7,949 bases of DNA from Clostridiaceae bacterium (GCA_012521455.1 JAAYMJ010000191.1:1-7949); one strand, 5' to 3'. Positions 1 to 6,423 are shown, numbered from the stretch's first letter. Numbers and translations: made by a program. Notes: generated from the letters alone by a model not told the origin.

Positions 1-391
1 CATAGGTGTAATCGTCGGAGGCCCTGATGTCGGAAATGTTTATGGCAAGTTCAGGAACCATGTAAATTTCTTCGATAATCCTGTTTACAATTTCCCTTAA
101 AACTTCCGCATCGTCAAAGTACCCGGTTTTTCGTATGCGGTACGCCACATCAGCAAAACATTTTTTAGCGGTAACAGCTAAATTTTCGCTAATCATTTCA
201 TTTGGAACGATGCCTTCTGAAATGTCATCTTCCACATAAACGTAAAATATTCCTCTTTGTTTTAGCCTTCTTATAAATTCGGGACAAAACGCAACACCTT
301 GATTTAAAAGGTGTTCCCTGTTTGAAAAAGAGTAAATGGCTTTAGCGTTAATAGCACCTGGTTTTACATTATCAATGAAAATCTTGCGCAT
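1..391 (-). CDS. HD-GYP domain protein, N-terminal part (cut by window edge)
   Basis: This reading frame starts at ATG 391-389 and stays open for 130 codons to the left edge. The start is supported by an AGGAG site (revcomp of 401-406) nine bases upstream. The N-terminus (MRKIFIDNVKPGAINAKAIY, then ...EFIRRLKQRGIFYVYVEDD) matches the short leader region common in clostridial HD-GYP proteins. The last visible residues (INISDIRASDDYTY) match the segment just before the first histidine of the HD-GYP domain. HD-GYP proteins usually hydrolyse cyclic-di-GMP in the cytoplasm and so favour motility over surface attachment. The metal-binding HD residues and the GYP motif lie outside the window, so catalytic competence cannot be judged. 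It follows the yaaR-like gene after 114 bases with no clear terminator between them, so cotranscription with the flagellar genes is possible. A weak promoter of its own is also possible. Confidence 0.8.
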   Translation of the reverse strand, partial: MRKIFIDNVKPGAINAKAIYSFSNREHLLNQGVAFCPEFIRRLKQRGIFYVYVEDDISEGIVPNEMISENLAVTAKKCFADVAYRIRKTGYFDDAEVLREIVNRIIEEIYMVPELAINISDIRASDDYTY

Positions 392-419
392 ATTAAGATA
401 CTCCTTATTTGGGGGGAAA

Positions 420-447
420 TTTATATTGAAGGGATTTTTAGAATCAA
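420..447 (-). promoter_or_regulatory. possible weak sigma-A promoter for the HD-GYP gene
   Basis: Reading the minus strand, TTGATT (442-447) and TATAAA (420-425) are separated by 16 bp, upstream of the HD-GYP ATG at 391. The match is partial and the region is very AT-rich, so a chance match is quite possible. Confidence 0.25.
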
Positions 448-505
448 AACTATAAAAAATTCGGAAAATTAAAAATTCGAAAAAACAAAAGAAAGAAAAG
501 AAAAA

Positions 506-958
506 CTACATTAAAATATCAAGCAAGAGACCTCTAATGTCATCAATCAAATTCAACAAGTCGATTCTTGGTGTTTCCTCATCCAAAAATTTTTGAACAA
601 GCTGGTCAACTTTTTCATTAATTTTTTTAACCAGCGCATAAACCTTAAGCTTTCCCCGCCTGTCCCTTGATTTATCCAAATCAAAGGCGTAAGCGGCGCT
701 CGTTGCCACCTGCAAAAAGTCGCCAATAAGCTTTTTGTAATACTTCAACTCATCCAGCGAAAAAGTTTTTGCAAATTTCTTGCCCTGCTCGTCAATTTTT
801 TTCGCTAAATCCGAAAGATATGTAAATACATTTGCTTTTTCCACTTCTCTAAAATGGGTGTTAAAATCCATGCCCGAAGATTTGGCGATGCTCTTTTTCT
901 CATCAACCGGCAAATTTCCCAAACTTCTTAACACAGAGCGGGCGTCATTTATTTTCAT
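506..958 (-). CDS. YaaR family protein (DUF327)
   Basis: This 150-residue protein matches the YaaR/DUF327 family in length and pattern. The central part (about 44-90) has the FSLDELKYYKKLIGDFLQ block, equivalent to the 'F.DLK.FKKLV..F' stretch of Bacillus subtilis YaaR. The C-terminus (RIDLLNLIDDIRGLLLDILM) matches the family's 'DLLD.I..IKGLL' ending. It appears soluble, mostly helical and charged, with no signal peptide or membrane segment. The molecular function of the family is unknown. The ATG at 958 lies nine bases after the stop of the FlgN/FliT-like gene, and its weak GGTGAG-type site overlaps that stop codon, which suggests translational coupling. Its place between a putative flagellar chaperone and an HD-GYP gene suggests a link to flagella or motility, but that is inference. 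The family call is fairly sure from recalled family patterns. Confidence 0.8.
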   Translation of the reverse strand: MKINDARSVLRSLGNLPVDEKKSIAKSSGMDFNTHFREVEKANVFTYLSDLAKKIDEQGKKFAKTFSLDELKYYKKLIGDFLQVATSAAYAFDLDKSRDRRGKLKVYALVKKINEKVDQLVQKFLDEETPRIDLLNLIDDIRGLLLDILM

Positions 959-967
959 ACACTCACC

Positions 968-1423
968 CTATTTCTTTTCATCAAAGTAGCTGGATGTGTC
1001 CATCCCGTACTTAAAATACGCGTCATAACCCTTTTTTTGGGACTTGTATTCATTGATTTTACCTATGACTTCACTTTTTGCCCTGTCCATTTTCTCTTTT
1101 AATTCATCTTCAAGGCTTTGAATTTTTGTCATTATATCAAGGATTTTTGTTACAATATCCCTCAATTCGTTTGCCAAAATTTTTTCCTCATTTGTCAGTT
1201 TTTCTTCATCCATCTTTTTAAACTCATCGTAGTTTTTCAAAAAATCCTCGTCGTATTTGTTTATGCTTTCGATTATCTTTTGTTTTTCCGAATTTAAGCT
1301 GTCAAACAAATCGTAATTATCCTCATCAATGCTTTGGGCCTGTTTTTGGGTAAGCTCAAGCATTTTTGAGATTGATTCGTACTTTTCCTTTGAAACATTT
1401 ATCATGTTTAAAATGGTTTGCAT
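968..1423 (-). CDS. FlgN/FliT-like putative flagellar export chaperone
   Basis: This 151-residue protein is very rich in Lys, Glu and Asp and has heptad-like helical stretches over about residues 8-125, consistent with a small coiled-coil chaperone. Its C-terminal tail (GYDAYFKYGMDTSSYFDEKK) resembles the '..aY.kyg...s.yfD.kk' ending common in clostridial FlgN-family proteins. FlgN holds hook-filament junction proteins (FlgK, FlgL) for export, and FliT does the same for FliD. The position just after flaG-fliD-fliS is the usual fliT position, so either name is possible. Sequence identity is weak, as is normal for these chaperones. Unlike a classic fliDST operon, it is separated from fliS by a terminator and has its own promoter. 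The start at 1423 is supported by a GAGGCGG-like site nine bases upstream. It is followed closely by yaaR. Confidence 0.6.
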   Translation of the reverse strand: MQTILNMINVSKEKYESISKMLELTQKQAQSIDEDNYDLFDSLNSEKQKIIESINKYDEDFLKNYDEFKKMDEEKLTNEEKILANELRDIVTKILDIMTKIQSLEDELKEKMDRAKSEVIGKINEYKSQKKGYDAYFKYGMDTSSYFDEKK

Positions 1424-1448
1424 ATTATACCGCCTCTTTTAAAAAAAC

Positions 1449-1463
1449 TTAGGCTGAGTCTAA
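1449..1463. promoter_or_regulatory. palindrome over the predicted transcription start (operator candidate)
   Basis: TTAGGCTGAGTCTAA is a 15-base near-perfect palindrome: two 7-base arms around a central G with a single mismatched pair. It touches the end of the -10 box and is centred at about the predicted start site (1456), a classic place for a repressor site. No regulator can be named. Confidence 0.35.
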
Positions 1464-1491
1464 TTTTAACATAAAAAAATACATATTTCAA
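1463..1491 (-). promoter_or_regulatory. sigma-A-type promoter for the flgN/fliT-like and yaaR genes
   Basis: On the minus strand TTGAAA (1486-1491) and TAAAAT (1463-1468) are separated by exactly 17 bp. They lie between the fliS terminator and the start codon at 1423, giving a predicted transcript start near 1456. Each hexamer differs from consensus at only one or two positions. Confidence 0.55.
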
Positions 1492-1520
1492 GTAAATTAC
1501 AATTTATAAAACAAAATATA

Positions 1521-1553
1521 AAAAAATCCAATGCGGAATGCATTGGATTTTTT
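1521..1553 (-). terminator. intrinsic terminator after fliS
   Basis: A 14-bp perfect stem (1521-1534 with 1540-1553) has a 5-base loop and is built around TCCAATGC/GCATTGGA with flanking A/T runs. It begins 12 bases past the fliS stop codon and ends the flaG-fliD-fliS transcript. The A and T runs on both sides mean it could work in either direction. Confidence 0.9.
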
Positions 1554-1565
1554 TATATTTTTATA

Positions 1566-1943
1566 TTATTTGCCTGCGCCCTGTTTCATCACTTGTTCCC
1601 AAGTGTCTCTTAACTTTGTAACATGCCTTAGCACTTCGTCTAAAATAGCAACGTCCTTTTTCAAGTTTGCTTCCTGCAAGCGGCGCAATAAGTATTCATA
1701 TATCATATAAAGCTTTTGCGCGATTTCAACTTCCATATTCAACGTGCTCATAAATTCTTCAATTATGGCCCTGGCCCTCATATTGTATTCATGGGCTAGC
1801 CCAAAGTCCTTTTCTTCGATTGCCAGTTTGGTTTTGTTTATAAACTTAATGCAGCCGTTATAAAGCATTAATGTAAGCTCATTCTGGCTTGCAGTAAGGA
1901 TGCTTTGCTTTCTATACTGGTCATAAGGGTTTTGAATATACAT
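1566..1943 (-). CDS. fliS: flagellar export chaperone FliS
   Basis: FliS binds the C-terminal helix of newly made flagellin in the cytoplasm, keeps it from polymerising early and hands it to the flagellar export gate. The 125-residue length is typical. Family marks are visible along the protein: the N-terminal NPYDQYRKQSI, the TASQNELTLMLYNGCIKFI helix (18-36), the RARAIIEEF block (56-64), a YEYLLRRLQEAN block (82-93), and the C-terminal LRDTWEQV (111-118). Together these form the usual four-helix bundle. It lies 21 bases after fliD, and the start at 1943 has a GGAGG site (1953-1957) nine bases upstream. It is the last gene of the flaG-fliD-fliS unit. The flagellin gene it serves is not in the window. 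Confidence 0.96.
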   Translation of the reverse strand: MYIQNPYDQYRKQSILTASQNELTLMLYNGCIKFINKTKLAIEEKDFGLAHEYNMRARAIIEEFMSTLNMEVEIAQKLYMIYEYLLRRLQEANLKKDVAILDEVLRHVTKLRDTWEQVMKQGAGK

Positions 1944-1964
1944 AATAATTTTCCTCCGCTAGCA

Positions 1965-3953
1965 TTAAATTTTTCTATTCCACGCGTCAATTTGAAGGCT
2001 TAGCCAGTTTGATGTGGAATTTAGCTGCTGCATAGCTTTTTCCATCTTCGCGTATTTAGCATAAAGGTCATCTTCTATTTTCATAAGCTTTTCTTCCCAT
2101 GCGCTGATTTTTTCTTCCAAATCCTTGATGGCTTTGTAAATGTTATTGTCATAAACTGACGGGTCCCCTTCCAAGCCTGCGATTTGGATAAGCTTACCTT
2201 TGTTGCCGTTTGAGTCCCGCATGGTGCTGATATTGTCCTGGATTATATCATAAATCCTTGTTGCAAGCCCGGATTCGCTAAACCTTGTGGCCTTTTCTTC
2301 CGCGGTAAGTTTTCGTGTATAGTTCGGAACCGTATCCGATACTTTGGTAAACAGCTGGGTTACACCTTCTAAATCTTCCGCTAAGGCTTTCTTTAATTTT
2401 TCTTCGTCAATGGTCAATACCCCGTTGTCCCTGTAAGATTTTGACTCAATCCCAATTTTCGATAAGGTCAGCCCGACGCCGTCAATCGAGGAAATTAAAG
2501 CGTTTCTCAAGCTTGTGAGGAAGTTACTTAAGGTCGGGTCGTTATATAATAGCCCCGTCTTTGCTTTTTTCTCCCACATTTCAATATCCTTTTCCTTCAT
2601 GGCCTCTTTTTGGGAGTCTGTAAGGGGCTGGTAACTCTTGTCGTATTTTTCGTTAATCTTTGAATAAATCAAGGTTATAAGCTTGTTATATTCATCAACA
2701 AAAGCCTTTATCCTGTCATATGCCGCGTTTACGTCCTGTGTAAAGGTAACGGTGAGTTCTTCATTGTCCGCAGCATGCAGTGTGTATGTAACGCCGTCTT
2801 GGGTTATGGAGTTTTGGGAGGATAAAATCGCAACCCCGTCAATTTCAGCAATGGCGTCGGTTCCGTTTGAGCCGAAATTTTCAGCGTCTATGTCAAAACC
2901 CAACGCTTCAAAGAAATTGCCGGCGATATTTTCAATTTTAATGTTCTGCCCAGCCCCCGTTTGGTCTGAAACAATGGTAAATTTGTCAGTGGTGCTGGAA
3001 TATGTGATTGTAACGTTTGCTTCTTTATCGGAATTTATTTGATTTATAATATCGGAAAGTTTTGTGTTTTTAGAAAAAGTAAATTCCTTTCCGTTTATCC
3101 TGAAAGAAACCACTTCGTTTTCTTCATTTTCATCAACAGTTCCAAACTGCAAGGGGGTTTTAAAAGTATCTTTTAGGCTTTCCAAAGACAATGAGGCAGA
3201 AACCCTGTTGGAAGCCCCGTTTTTAATTTCCAAATCCTCAAGGGCGCTATTTTCGCCAGCAGAATTAATGGTAACCTTTATTGAGCCTGAGCCTTCCACC
3301 GTGTCAAAGGACAGCTTTCCGCTTGCCCCGTCAAATTTTACCTCAACTTTATTAAGTCCGCCGATACCTTTTCCAAAAGCGGTGTTTATCATGTTTTGTA
3401 AGTCATTTTTTAGGCTTTCGCCGTCAGTATACACCGCCCCTTCGGCAAATGTAATTGTCTTTTTAGTCCCGTCAATGGTAATTTCAAGGCTTTTTCCCGA
3501 CAAGTCCAAGCCTTGGGACAATTTTTCCGTCAATGACCCGCTTTCCAAATTTGATACTTTGCTTTGGCTGACTTCTTTAGCCGAGGTTGCAAGCTGGATT
3601 ACCTTTATTGTGTGGCTTGCACCCTGGTAAGCCGTTGTAGCGGAAACGCTGACGCCGGAGCTTACCGCGCCAGAGGAATTGGTAACTTTTGAAGTGAACA
3701 CTTTTATGCTTGACGCGTTTCGCATATTTTGCGAGCTTGTAACATTCAAATAGGAATCATAAAAGCCTTTTATAGCGTTTGTAATTTCCCTGTACGCTTC
3801 CTGTCTCCACTCATTTAAAGTTTTTTGCTGTTTTAACTTGTTAAGGGGGGCGGATTTTGCTTCCATTATGCTGGCAATTAAAGAATCAGTGTCAATCCCG
3901 GAAGCTAGACCTGTTACCCTCACTTTTGTGCTGGCATTGTATACATATGCCAT
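1965..3953 (-). CDS. fliD: flagellar hook-associated protein 2 (filament cap) FliD
   Basis: FliD forms the cap at the filament tip and folds incoming flagellin subunits into the growing filament. The N-terminal FliD domain is plain (about residues 11-110, with VRVTGLASGIDTDSLIASIM). The C-terminal FliD domain spans about 405-650, with DVNAAYDRIKAFVDEYNKL, a LLYNDPTLSNFLTSLR segment, GVLTIDEEKL, and a helical end closing in LQIDAWNRKI. Between them are two beta-rich modules (about 155-245 and 283-355) resembling flagellin-IN/hook-type repeats. At 662 residues it is longer than the roughly 500 of B. subtilis FliD because of this variable middle region. I see no cysteine, which is usual for exported filament proteins. 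The ATG at 3953 lies four bases after the flaG stop, with AAGGGGA (3961-3967) as its binding site inside the end of flaG. Confidence 0.97.
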   Translation of the reverse strand: MAYVYNASTKVRVTGLASGIDTDSLIASIMEAKSAPLNKLKQQKTLNEWRQEAYREITNAIKGFYDSYLNVTSSQNMRNASSIKVFTSKVTNSSGAVSSGVSVSATTAYQGASHTIKVIQLATSAKEVSQSKVSNLESGSLTEKLSQGLDLSGKSLEITIDGTKKTITFAEGAVYTDGESLKNDLQNMINTAFGKGIGGLNKVEVKFDGASGKLSFDTVEGSGSIKVTINSAGENSALEDLEIKNGASNRVSASLSLESLKDTFKTPLQFGTVDENEENEVVSFRINGKEFTFSKNTKLSDIINQINSDKEANVTITYSSTTDKFTIVSDQTGAGQNIKIENIAGNFFEALGFDIDAENFGSNGTDAIAEIDGVAILSSQNSITQDGVTYTLHAADNEELTVTFTQDVNAAYDRIKAFVDEYNKLITLIYSKINEKYDKSYQPLTDSQKEAMKEKDIEMWEKKAKTGLLYNDPTLSNFLTSLRNALISSIDGVGLTLSKIGIESKSYRDNGVLTIDEEKLKKALAEDLEGVTQLFTKVSDTVPNYTRKLTAEEKATRFSESGLATRIYDIIQDNISTMRDSNGNKGKLIQIAGLEGDPSVYDNNIYKAIKDLEEKISAWEEKLMKIEDDLYAKYAKMEKAMQQLNSTSNWLSLQIDAWNRKI

Positions 3954-3957
3954 TTAA

Positions 3958-4341
3958 TCATCCCCTTGTGTCTATTTTTAAGCTGACGTACTTTTTGTAG
4001 AATGCTGCCATTTCCAAAAGCTTTTCAGGAGGAATTTCACAAATAACTTTTTCTGAGTCCGGTTCCTTCACCCTTATTATAATGCGCTTTGTATCCTCAT
4101 GGACGTCGTATTCAAAGCGCACGCAGGAAATGAGTTCCCGGTTTATCTTATCTAAGGTTTCCTCTTTAATAGCTTTTTTTACCCTATGTACTTCATAGCT
4201 TTTTTCCTCAAAGCCTACATCTTTTGTATCGACAGCTTCCTTTTTAGGTTTTTCCACCTGGGCCAGTCTTTTTCTGTATTGATAAGCTGCCACAGATTCA
4301 GAATATACATCATCAACCTTTCCAACCCTGTCGATTTTCAT
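3958..4341 (-). CDS. flaG: FlaG family flagellar protein
   Basis: FlaG proteins are small and usually encoded just before fliD. They influence filament length in some species, but their mechanism is not well defined. The 127-residue length fits. The conserved C-terminal domain runs from about residue 62 to the end: a helix (LDKINREL), the FEYDVHEDTKRIIIRVKE strand pair, then the hallmark CEIPPEKLLEM (101-111), equivalent to the family's 'RQIPPEE' motif. The first 60 residues are charged and variable, as usual. The start at 4341 has an AAAGGAG site (4349-4355) seven bases upstream. It is first in the flaG-fliD-fliS unit, and its stop lies four bases from the fliD start, so the two are probably translationally coupled. 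Confidence 0.92.
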   Translation of the reverse strand: MKIDRVGKVDDVYSESVAAYQYRKRLAQVEKPKKEAVDTKDVGFEEKSYEVHRVKKAIKEETLDKINRELISCVRFEYDVHEDTKRIIIRVKEPDSEKVICEIPPEKLLEMAAFYKKYVSLKIDTRG

Positions 4342-4396
4342 ATTTATTCTCCTTTAAACTCTCCTTTTTATATCCTTTTATAATTACTTCATCTAT

Positions 4397-4423
4397 ATAT
4401 CGGTTAAATTATACATAAAGTTA
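4397..4423 (-). promoter_or_regulatory. SigD (sigma-28)-like promoter for flaG-fliD-fliS
   Basis: On the minus strand TAAC (4420-4423), a 16-base spacer and CCGATAT (4397-4403) closely fit the Gram-positive SigD consensus (TAAA, 14-16 bases, CCGATAT). It lies about 55 bases before the flaG start. fliD operons are SigD targets in B. subtilis. A TATAAT (4408-4413) overlaps the spacer and could instead be a sigma-A -10 box, but it has no good -35 partner. Confidence 0.6.
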
Positions 4424-4521
4424 ATATTTGAATTAAATTTTTAAATTCACCAAAAATCCCGTATCCCCCTGCGCATTTTTGGGAATTTTGCCCATGATAT
4501 TTTAAATTAAATACCCCGCAG

Positions 4522-4554
4522 AAAAATAAAAGTGCCGCTATTTCTAAGCGGCAC
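4522..4554 (-). terminator. intrinsic terminator after leuA
   Basis: An 8-bp GC-rich stem (4532-4539 with 4547-4554, GTGCCGCT/AGCGGCAC) with a 7-base loop is followed on the minus strand by TTTTATTTTT (4522-4531). It starts 27 bases past the leuA stop and shows that leuA ends its own transcript and does not read into flaG. Confidence 0.92.
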
Positions 4555-4580
4555 GATTGTTATAATTCTTATGTAATTTA

Positions 4581-6230
4581 CTATTTTATTTTGCTTCGGT
4601 TTAGCGCGCTGATTAGCGCAAGGCAGCTTGCCTTGCCGATGTTTTCATGAATTCCCACGCCGTAGGATATGTTTCCTTCCTCATCCTTTATACCCATATA
4701 TGCGCATGCTTTTGAGCCCGCGCCTTCTGTGAGGGCGTGTTCTTCATACAGGGTAATGTCAAAGGAAAGTCCGGCGTTTCTAAGCGCGTTCACAAAGGCC
4801 TCGATAGGCCCGTTGCCTTTTCCGCTAATTTCAACCTCTTTGCCCAAAATTTTAACGCTGGCTGTAGTCTGGGTCACATCTTCGCTGGTTGTTAACTTAT
4901 ACTTTAGCAGTTCAAACCTGGTGGTTAGGTTTACATAGTTTTCGCAAAAGGCCTCATAGATTTCATTGTGTGTTAATTCCCTGTTTAATTTGTCGGAAAT
5001 GCTGGTTATAATGTAGCTGAATTCCTGCGCTAAATTCTTGGGTACCGTCATGCCAAACTTGTATTTTAACACATACATAATCCCGCCTTTTCCGGACTGG
5101 CTGTTAATCCTGATAGGCTCGTATTCCCTGCCCAAATCCTTCGGGTCAATGGGAAGGTACGGGTTTTCCCAATAGGGTGATTTTTCTTTTTCCATTTTGT
5201 CAAGGCTCTTTTTGATAGCGTCCTGATGGGAGCCTGAAAAAGCGGTGTATACAAGCTCGCCCGCATAGGGCTGCCTTGGGTGAACCTTAAATTTGGTAAC
5301 TTCCTCATATATTTGGACTATTTCTGTAATGTTTGATAGTTCCAATCCCGGGTCAATGCCTTGGGAGAACATATTTAACGCTATGGTCAAAATATCGGCG
5401 TTTCCTGTCCTTTCGCCGTTTCCAAAGAGGGTGCCTTCTATCCTGTCGGCGCCTGCCAAAAGCCCAAGCTCGCTTGCGGCCACGGCGCAGCCGCGGTCGT
5501 TGTGGGTGTGAAGGCTTACTTCAATGCAGTCGCGGTACTTTAAGTTCTGGCACATGTACTCAATCTGGTCGGCATAGATATTCGGGGTTGAAACCTCAAT
5601 TGTGGCGGGCAAGTTTATGATGGCTTTTTTGTCTTTGGTCGGCTTCCAAATATCCAATACCCGGTTGCAAATTTCCGCGGCAAATTCCACTTCCGTTCCT
5701 GTGAAACTTTCAGGGGAATATTCAAACCGGACGTTATCTTTAATGTCTTTTGTCAATTCCAACAATAGCCTTGCCCCGTCTTCCGCAAGCTTTATCACTT
5801 CTTCCTTGGTCATGCCAAACACCACTTCCCTTTGAAGGGGGCTTGTGGAATTGTAAAGGTGTATTATTACATTTTTTGCGCCTCTAACCGCCTCAACGGT
5901 TTTTTCAATAATATGGGGCCGGGATTGGGTCAGCACTTGGATTGTAACATCAAGAGGGATTAAATTATCGTCAATGAGTTTTCTTACAAAGGTAAATTCA
6001 GTTTCGCTAGCTGCCGGAAAGCCCACTTCAATTTCCTTAAACCCCAGTTTTACTAAAAAGTCAAAAAACTTGAGTTTTTCTTCCAAATTCATGGGCGTGA
6101 TTAACGCTTGGTTCCCATCCCTTAAATCCACGCTGCACCATTTTGGGGCTTTTGTGATTTCTTTGTCAGGCCAGGTCCGGTTAAATTTCGGGATTGGCTG
6201 ATATCCTTTTTTGTACCGGTAATAATTCAT
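4581..6230 (-). CDS. leuA: 2-isopropylmalate synthase
   Basis: LeuA joins acetyl-CoA and 2-oxoisovalerate to make 2-isopropylmalate, the first committed step of leucine synthesis. This is the longer 'LeuA2' type, recognised by its N-terminal YRYKKGYQPIP...RTWPDKEITKAPKW. Active-site and metal-site marks are intact: DLRDGNQAL (35-43), the HTHNDRG motif (241-247) and GNGERTGNAD (270-279). The C-terminal region (about 430-549) is the dimeric allosteric domain where leucine normally binds to inhibit the enzyme, ending with EGAGSKACAYMGI and HENIGKASCLALISALNRS. The 549-residue length is normal for the clostridial form. The ATG at 6230 has AAAGGA (6238-6243) seven bases upstream. It stands alone, with its own strong promoter, a leucine-rich leader peptide and attenuator upstream, and a terminator downstream. 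No other leu or ilv gene is in the window. Confidence 0.96.
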   Translation of the reverse strand: MNYYRYKKGYQPIPKFNRTWPDKEITKAPKWCSVDLRDGNQALITPMNLEEKLKFFDFLVKLGFKEIEVGFPAASETEFTFVRKLIDDNLIPLDVTIQVLTQSRPHIIEKTVEAVRGAKNVIIHLYNSTSPLQREVVFGMTKEEVIKLAEDGARLLLELTKDIKDNVRFEYSPESFTGTEVEFAAEICNRVLDIWKPTKDKKAIINLPATIEVSTPNIYADQIEYMCQNLKYRDCIEVSLHTHNDRGCAVAASELGLLAGADRIEGTLFGNGERTGNADILTIALNMFSQGIDPGLELSNITEIVQIYEEVTKFKVHPRQPYAGELVYTAFSGSHQDAIKKSLDKMEKEKSPYWENPYLPIDPKDLGREYEPIRINSQSGKGGIMYVLKYKFGMTVPKNLAQEFSYIITSISDKLNRELTHNEIYEAFCENYVNLTTRFELLKYKLTTSEDVTQTTASVKILGKEVEISGKGNGPIEAFVNALRNAGLSFDITLYEEHALTEGAGSKACAYMGIKDEEGNISYGVGIHENIGKASCLALISALNRSKIK

Positions 6231-6258
6231 AAGACCATCCTTTCATACATTACATGAT

Positions 6259-6294
6259 AAAAAAAGCGGCTAAACCCATTTTAGGCTTAGCCGC
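6259..6294 (-). terminator. leucine attenuator terminator upstream of leuA
   Basis: On the minus strand GCGGCTAAGCC (6284-6294) pairs with GGTTTAGCCGC (6266-6276). This gives an 11-bp stem with one G-U pair and a 7-base loop, followed directly by seven Ts (6259-6265). It sits just upstream of the leuA ribosome binding site and downstream of the leucine leader peptide, so it would stop transcription before leuA unless the antiterminator forms. Confidence 0.93.
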
Positions 6295-6338
6295 CATTTT
6301 TGCTTACAGTGCAAAAACGAGTACGGAAAACTAAGCCT
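6283..6338 (-). promoter_or_regulatory. leucine attenuator antiterminator
   Basis: On the minus strand AGGCTTAG (6331-6338) is perfectly complementary over 8 bp to CTAAGCCT (6283-6290), extendable by two G-U pairs. The second segment is the 5' arm of the terminator, so the two structures exclude each other. Between them a further hairpin (6297-6303 with 6311-6317, TTTTTGC/GCAAAAA) could stack in and make the antiterminator compact. The first segment lies 2-9 bases past the leader stop codon, where a ribosome finishing the leader would cover it. Confidence 0.8.
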
Positions 6339-6354
6339 GCTATAATAATAGCAG
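6337..6354 (-). promoter_or_regulatory. leader hairpin within the leucine codons (pause/protector)
   Basis: CTGCTAT and ATAGCAG (6348-6354 with 6337-6343) form a perfect 7-bp stem with a 4-base loop. It spans the last four leucine codons and the stop of the leader peptide. It matches the first (1:2) hairpin of classical amino-acid attenuators. It overlaps the antiterminator by only two bases (6337-6338), so it may act mainly as a pause signal. Confidence 0.65.
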
Positions 6355-6396
6355 ACCTAAGAGCAAGTATAATACAAACGCATTGTTAACTACCAT
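6340..6396 (-). CDS. leucine-rich leader peptide of the leuA attenuator
   Basis: A short ORF codes for MVVNNAFVLYLLLGLLLL: 18 residues, 8 of them leucine, with seven leucines in the last eight positions interrupted by one glycine. It uses mixed leucine codons (TTA, TTG, CTC, CTG, CTA). The start at 6396 has a strong GGGAGGG site (6403-6409) six bases upstream. It lies about 20 bases after the predicted transcription start and ends just before the antiterminator. In ribosome-mediated attenuation, scarce charged leucine tRNA stalls the ribosome on these codons, the antiterminator forms and leuA is transcribed. With ample leucine the ribosome reaches the stop codon, masks the antiterminator arm and the terminator forms. 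The peptide itself probably has no function beyond being translated. Confidence 0.92.
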   Translation of the reverse strand: MVVNNAFVLYLLLGLLLL

Positions 6397-6423
6397 AACT
6401 TACCCTCCCGTTCTCTTGTAACC

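Noticed and set aside
448..505. Possible terminator between yaaR and the HD-GYP gene
   Set aside because: The region has AT-rich repeated ATTCG-A-run segments and long T runs on the minus strand, but no GC-containing stem, so I do not call a terminator.
3064..3630. 188-codon plus-strand ORF inside fliD
   Set aside because: It lies antisense to a clearly conserved fliD, has no recognisable family features and looks like a shadow of fliD codon use. The same applies to the other plus-strand ORFs inside fliD and leuA.
4450..4482. Inverted repeat CCAAAAAT/ATTTTTGG between flaG and the leuA terminator
   Set aside because: Only 8 bp, A/T-rich, with a 17-base loop and no following T-run in either direction. 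It may be chance, and a dedicated leuA terminator is already present.
4342..4580. Cyclic-di-GMP riboswitch before the flagellar operon
   Set aside because: I looked for the GEMM-type conserved elements because motility operons can carry them. None is visible and the 5' region is too short.
5066..5308. 80-codon minus-strand ORF inside leuA
   Set aside because: It is an out-of-frame reading of leuA. The leuA frame is intact and conserved across it.
6231..6423. T-box leucine riboswitch before leuA
   Set aside because: The leader is too short and has no T-box sequence (AGGGTGGNACCGCG-like) or specifier-loop arrangement. The leucine-rich peptide and paired arms explain it better.
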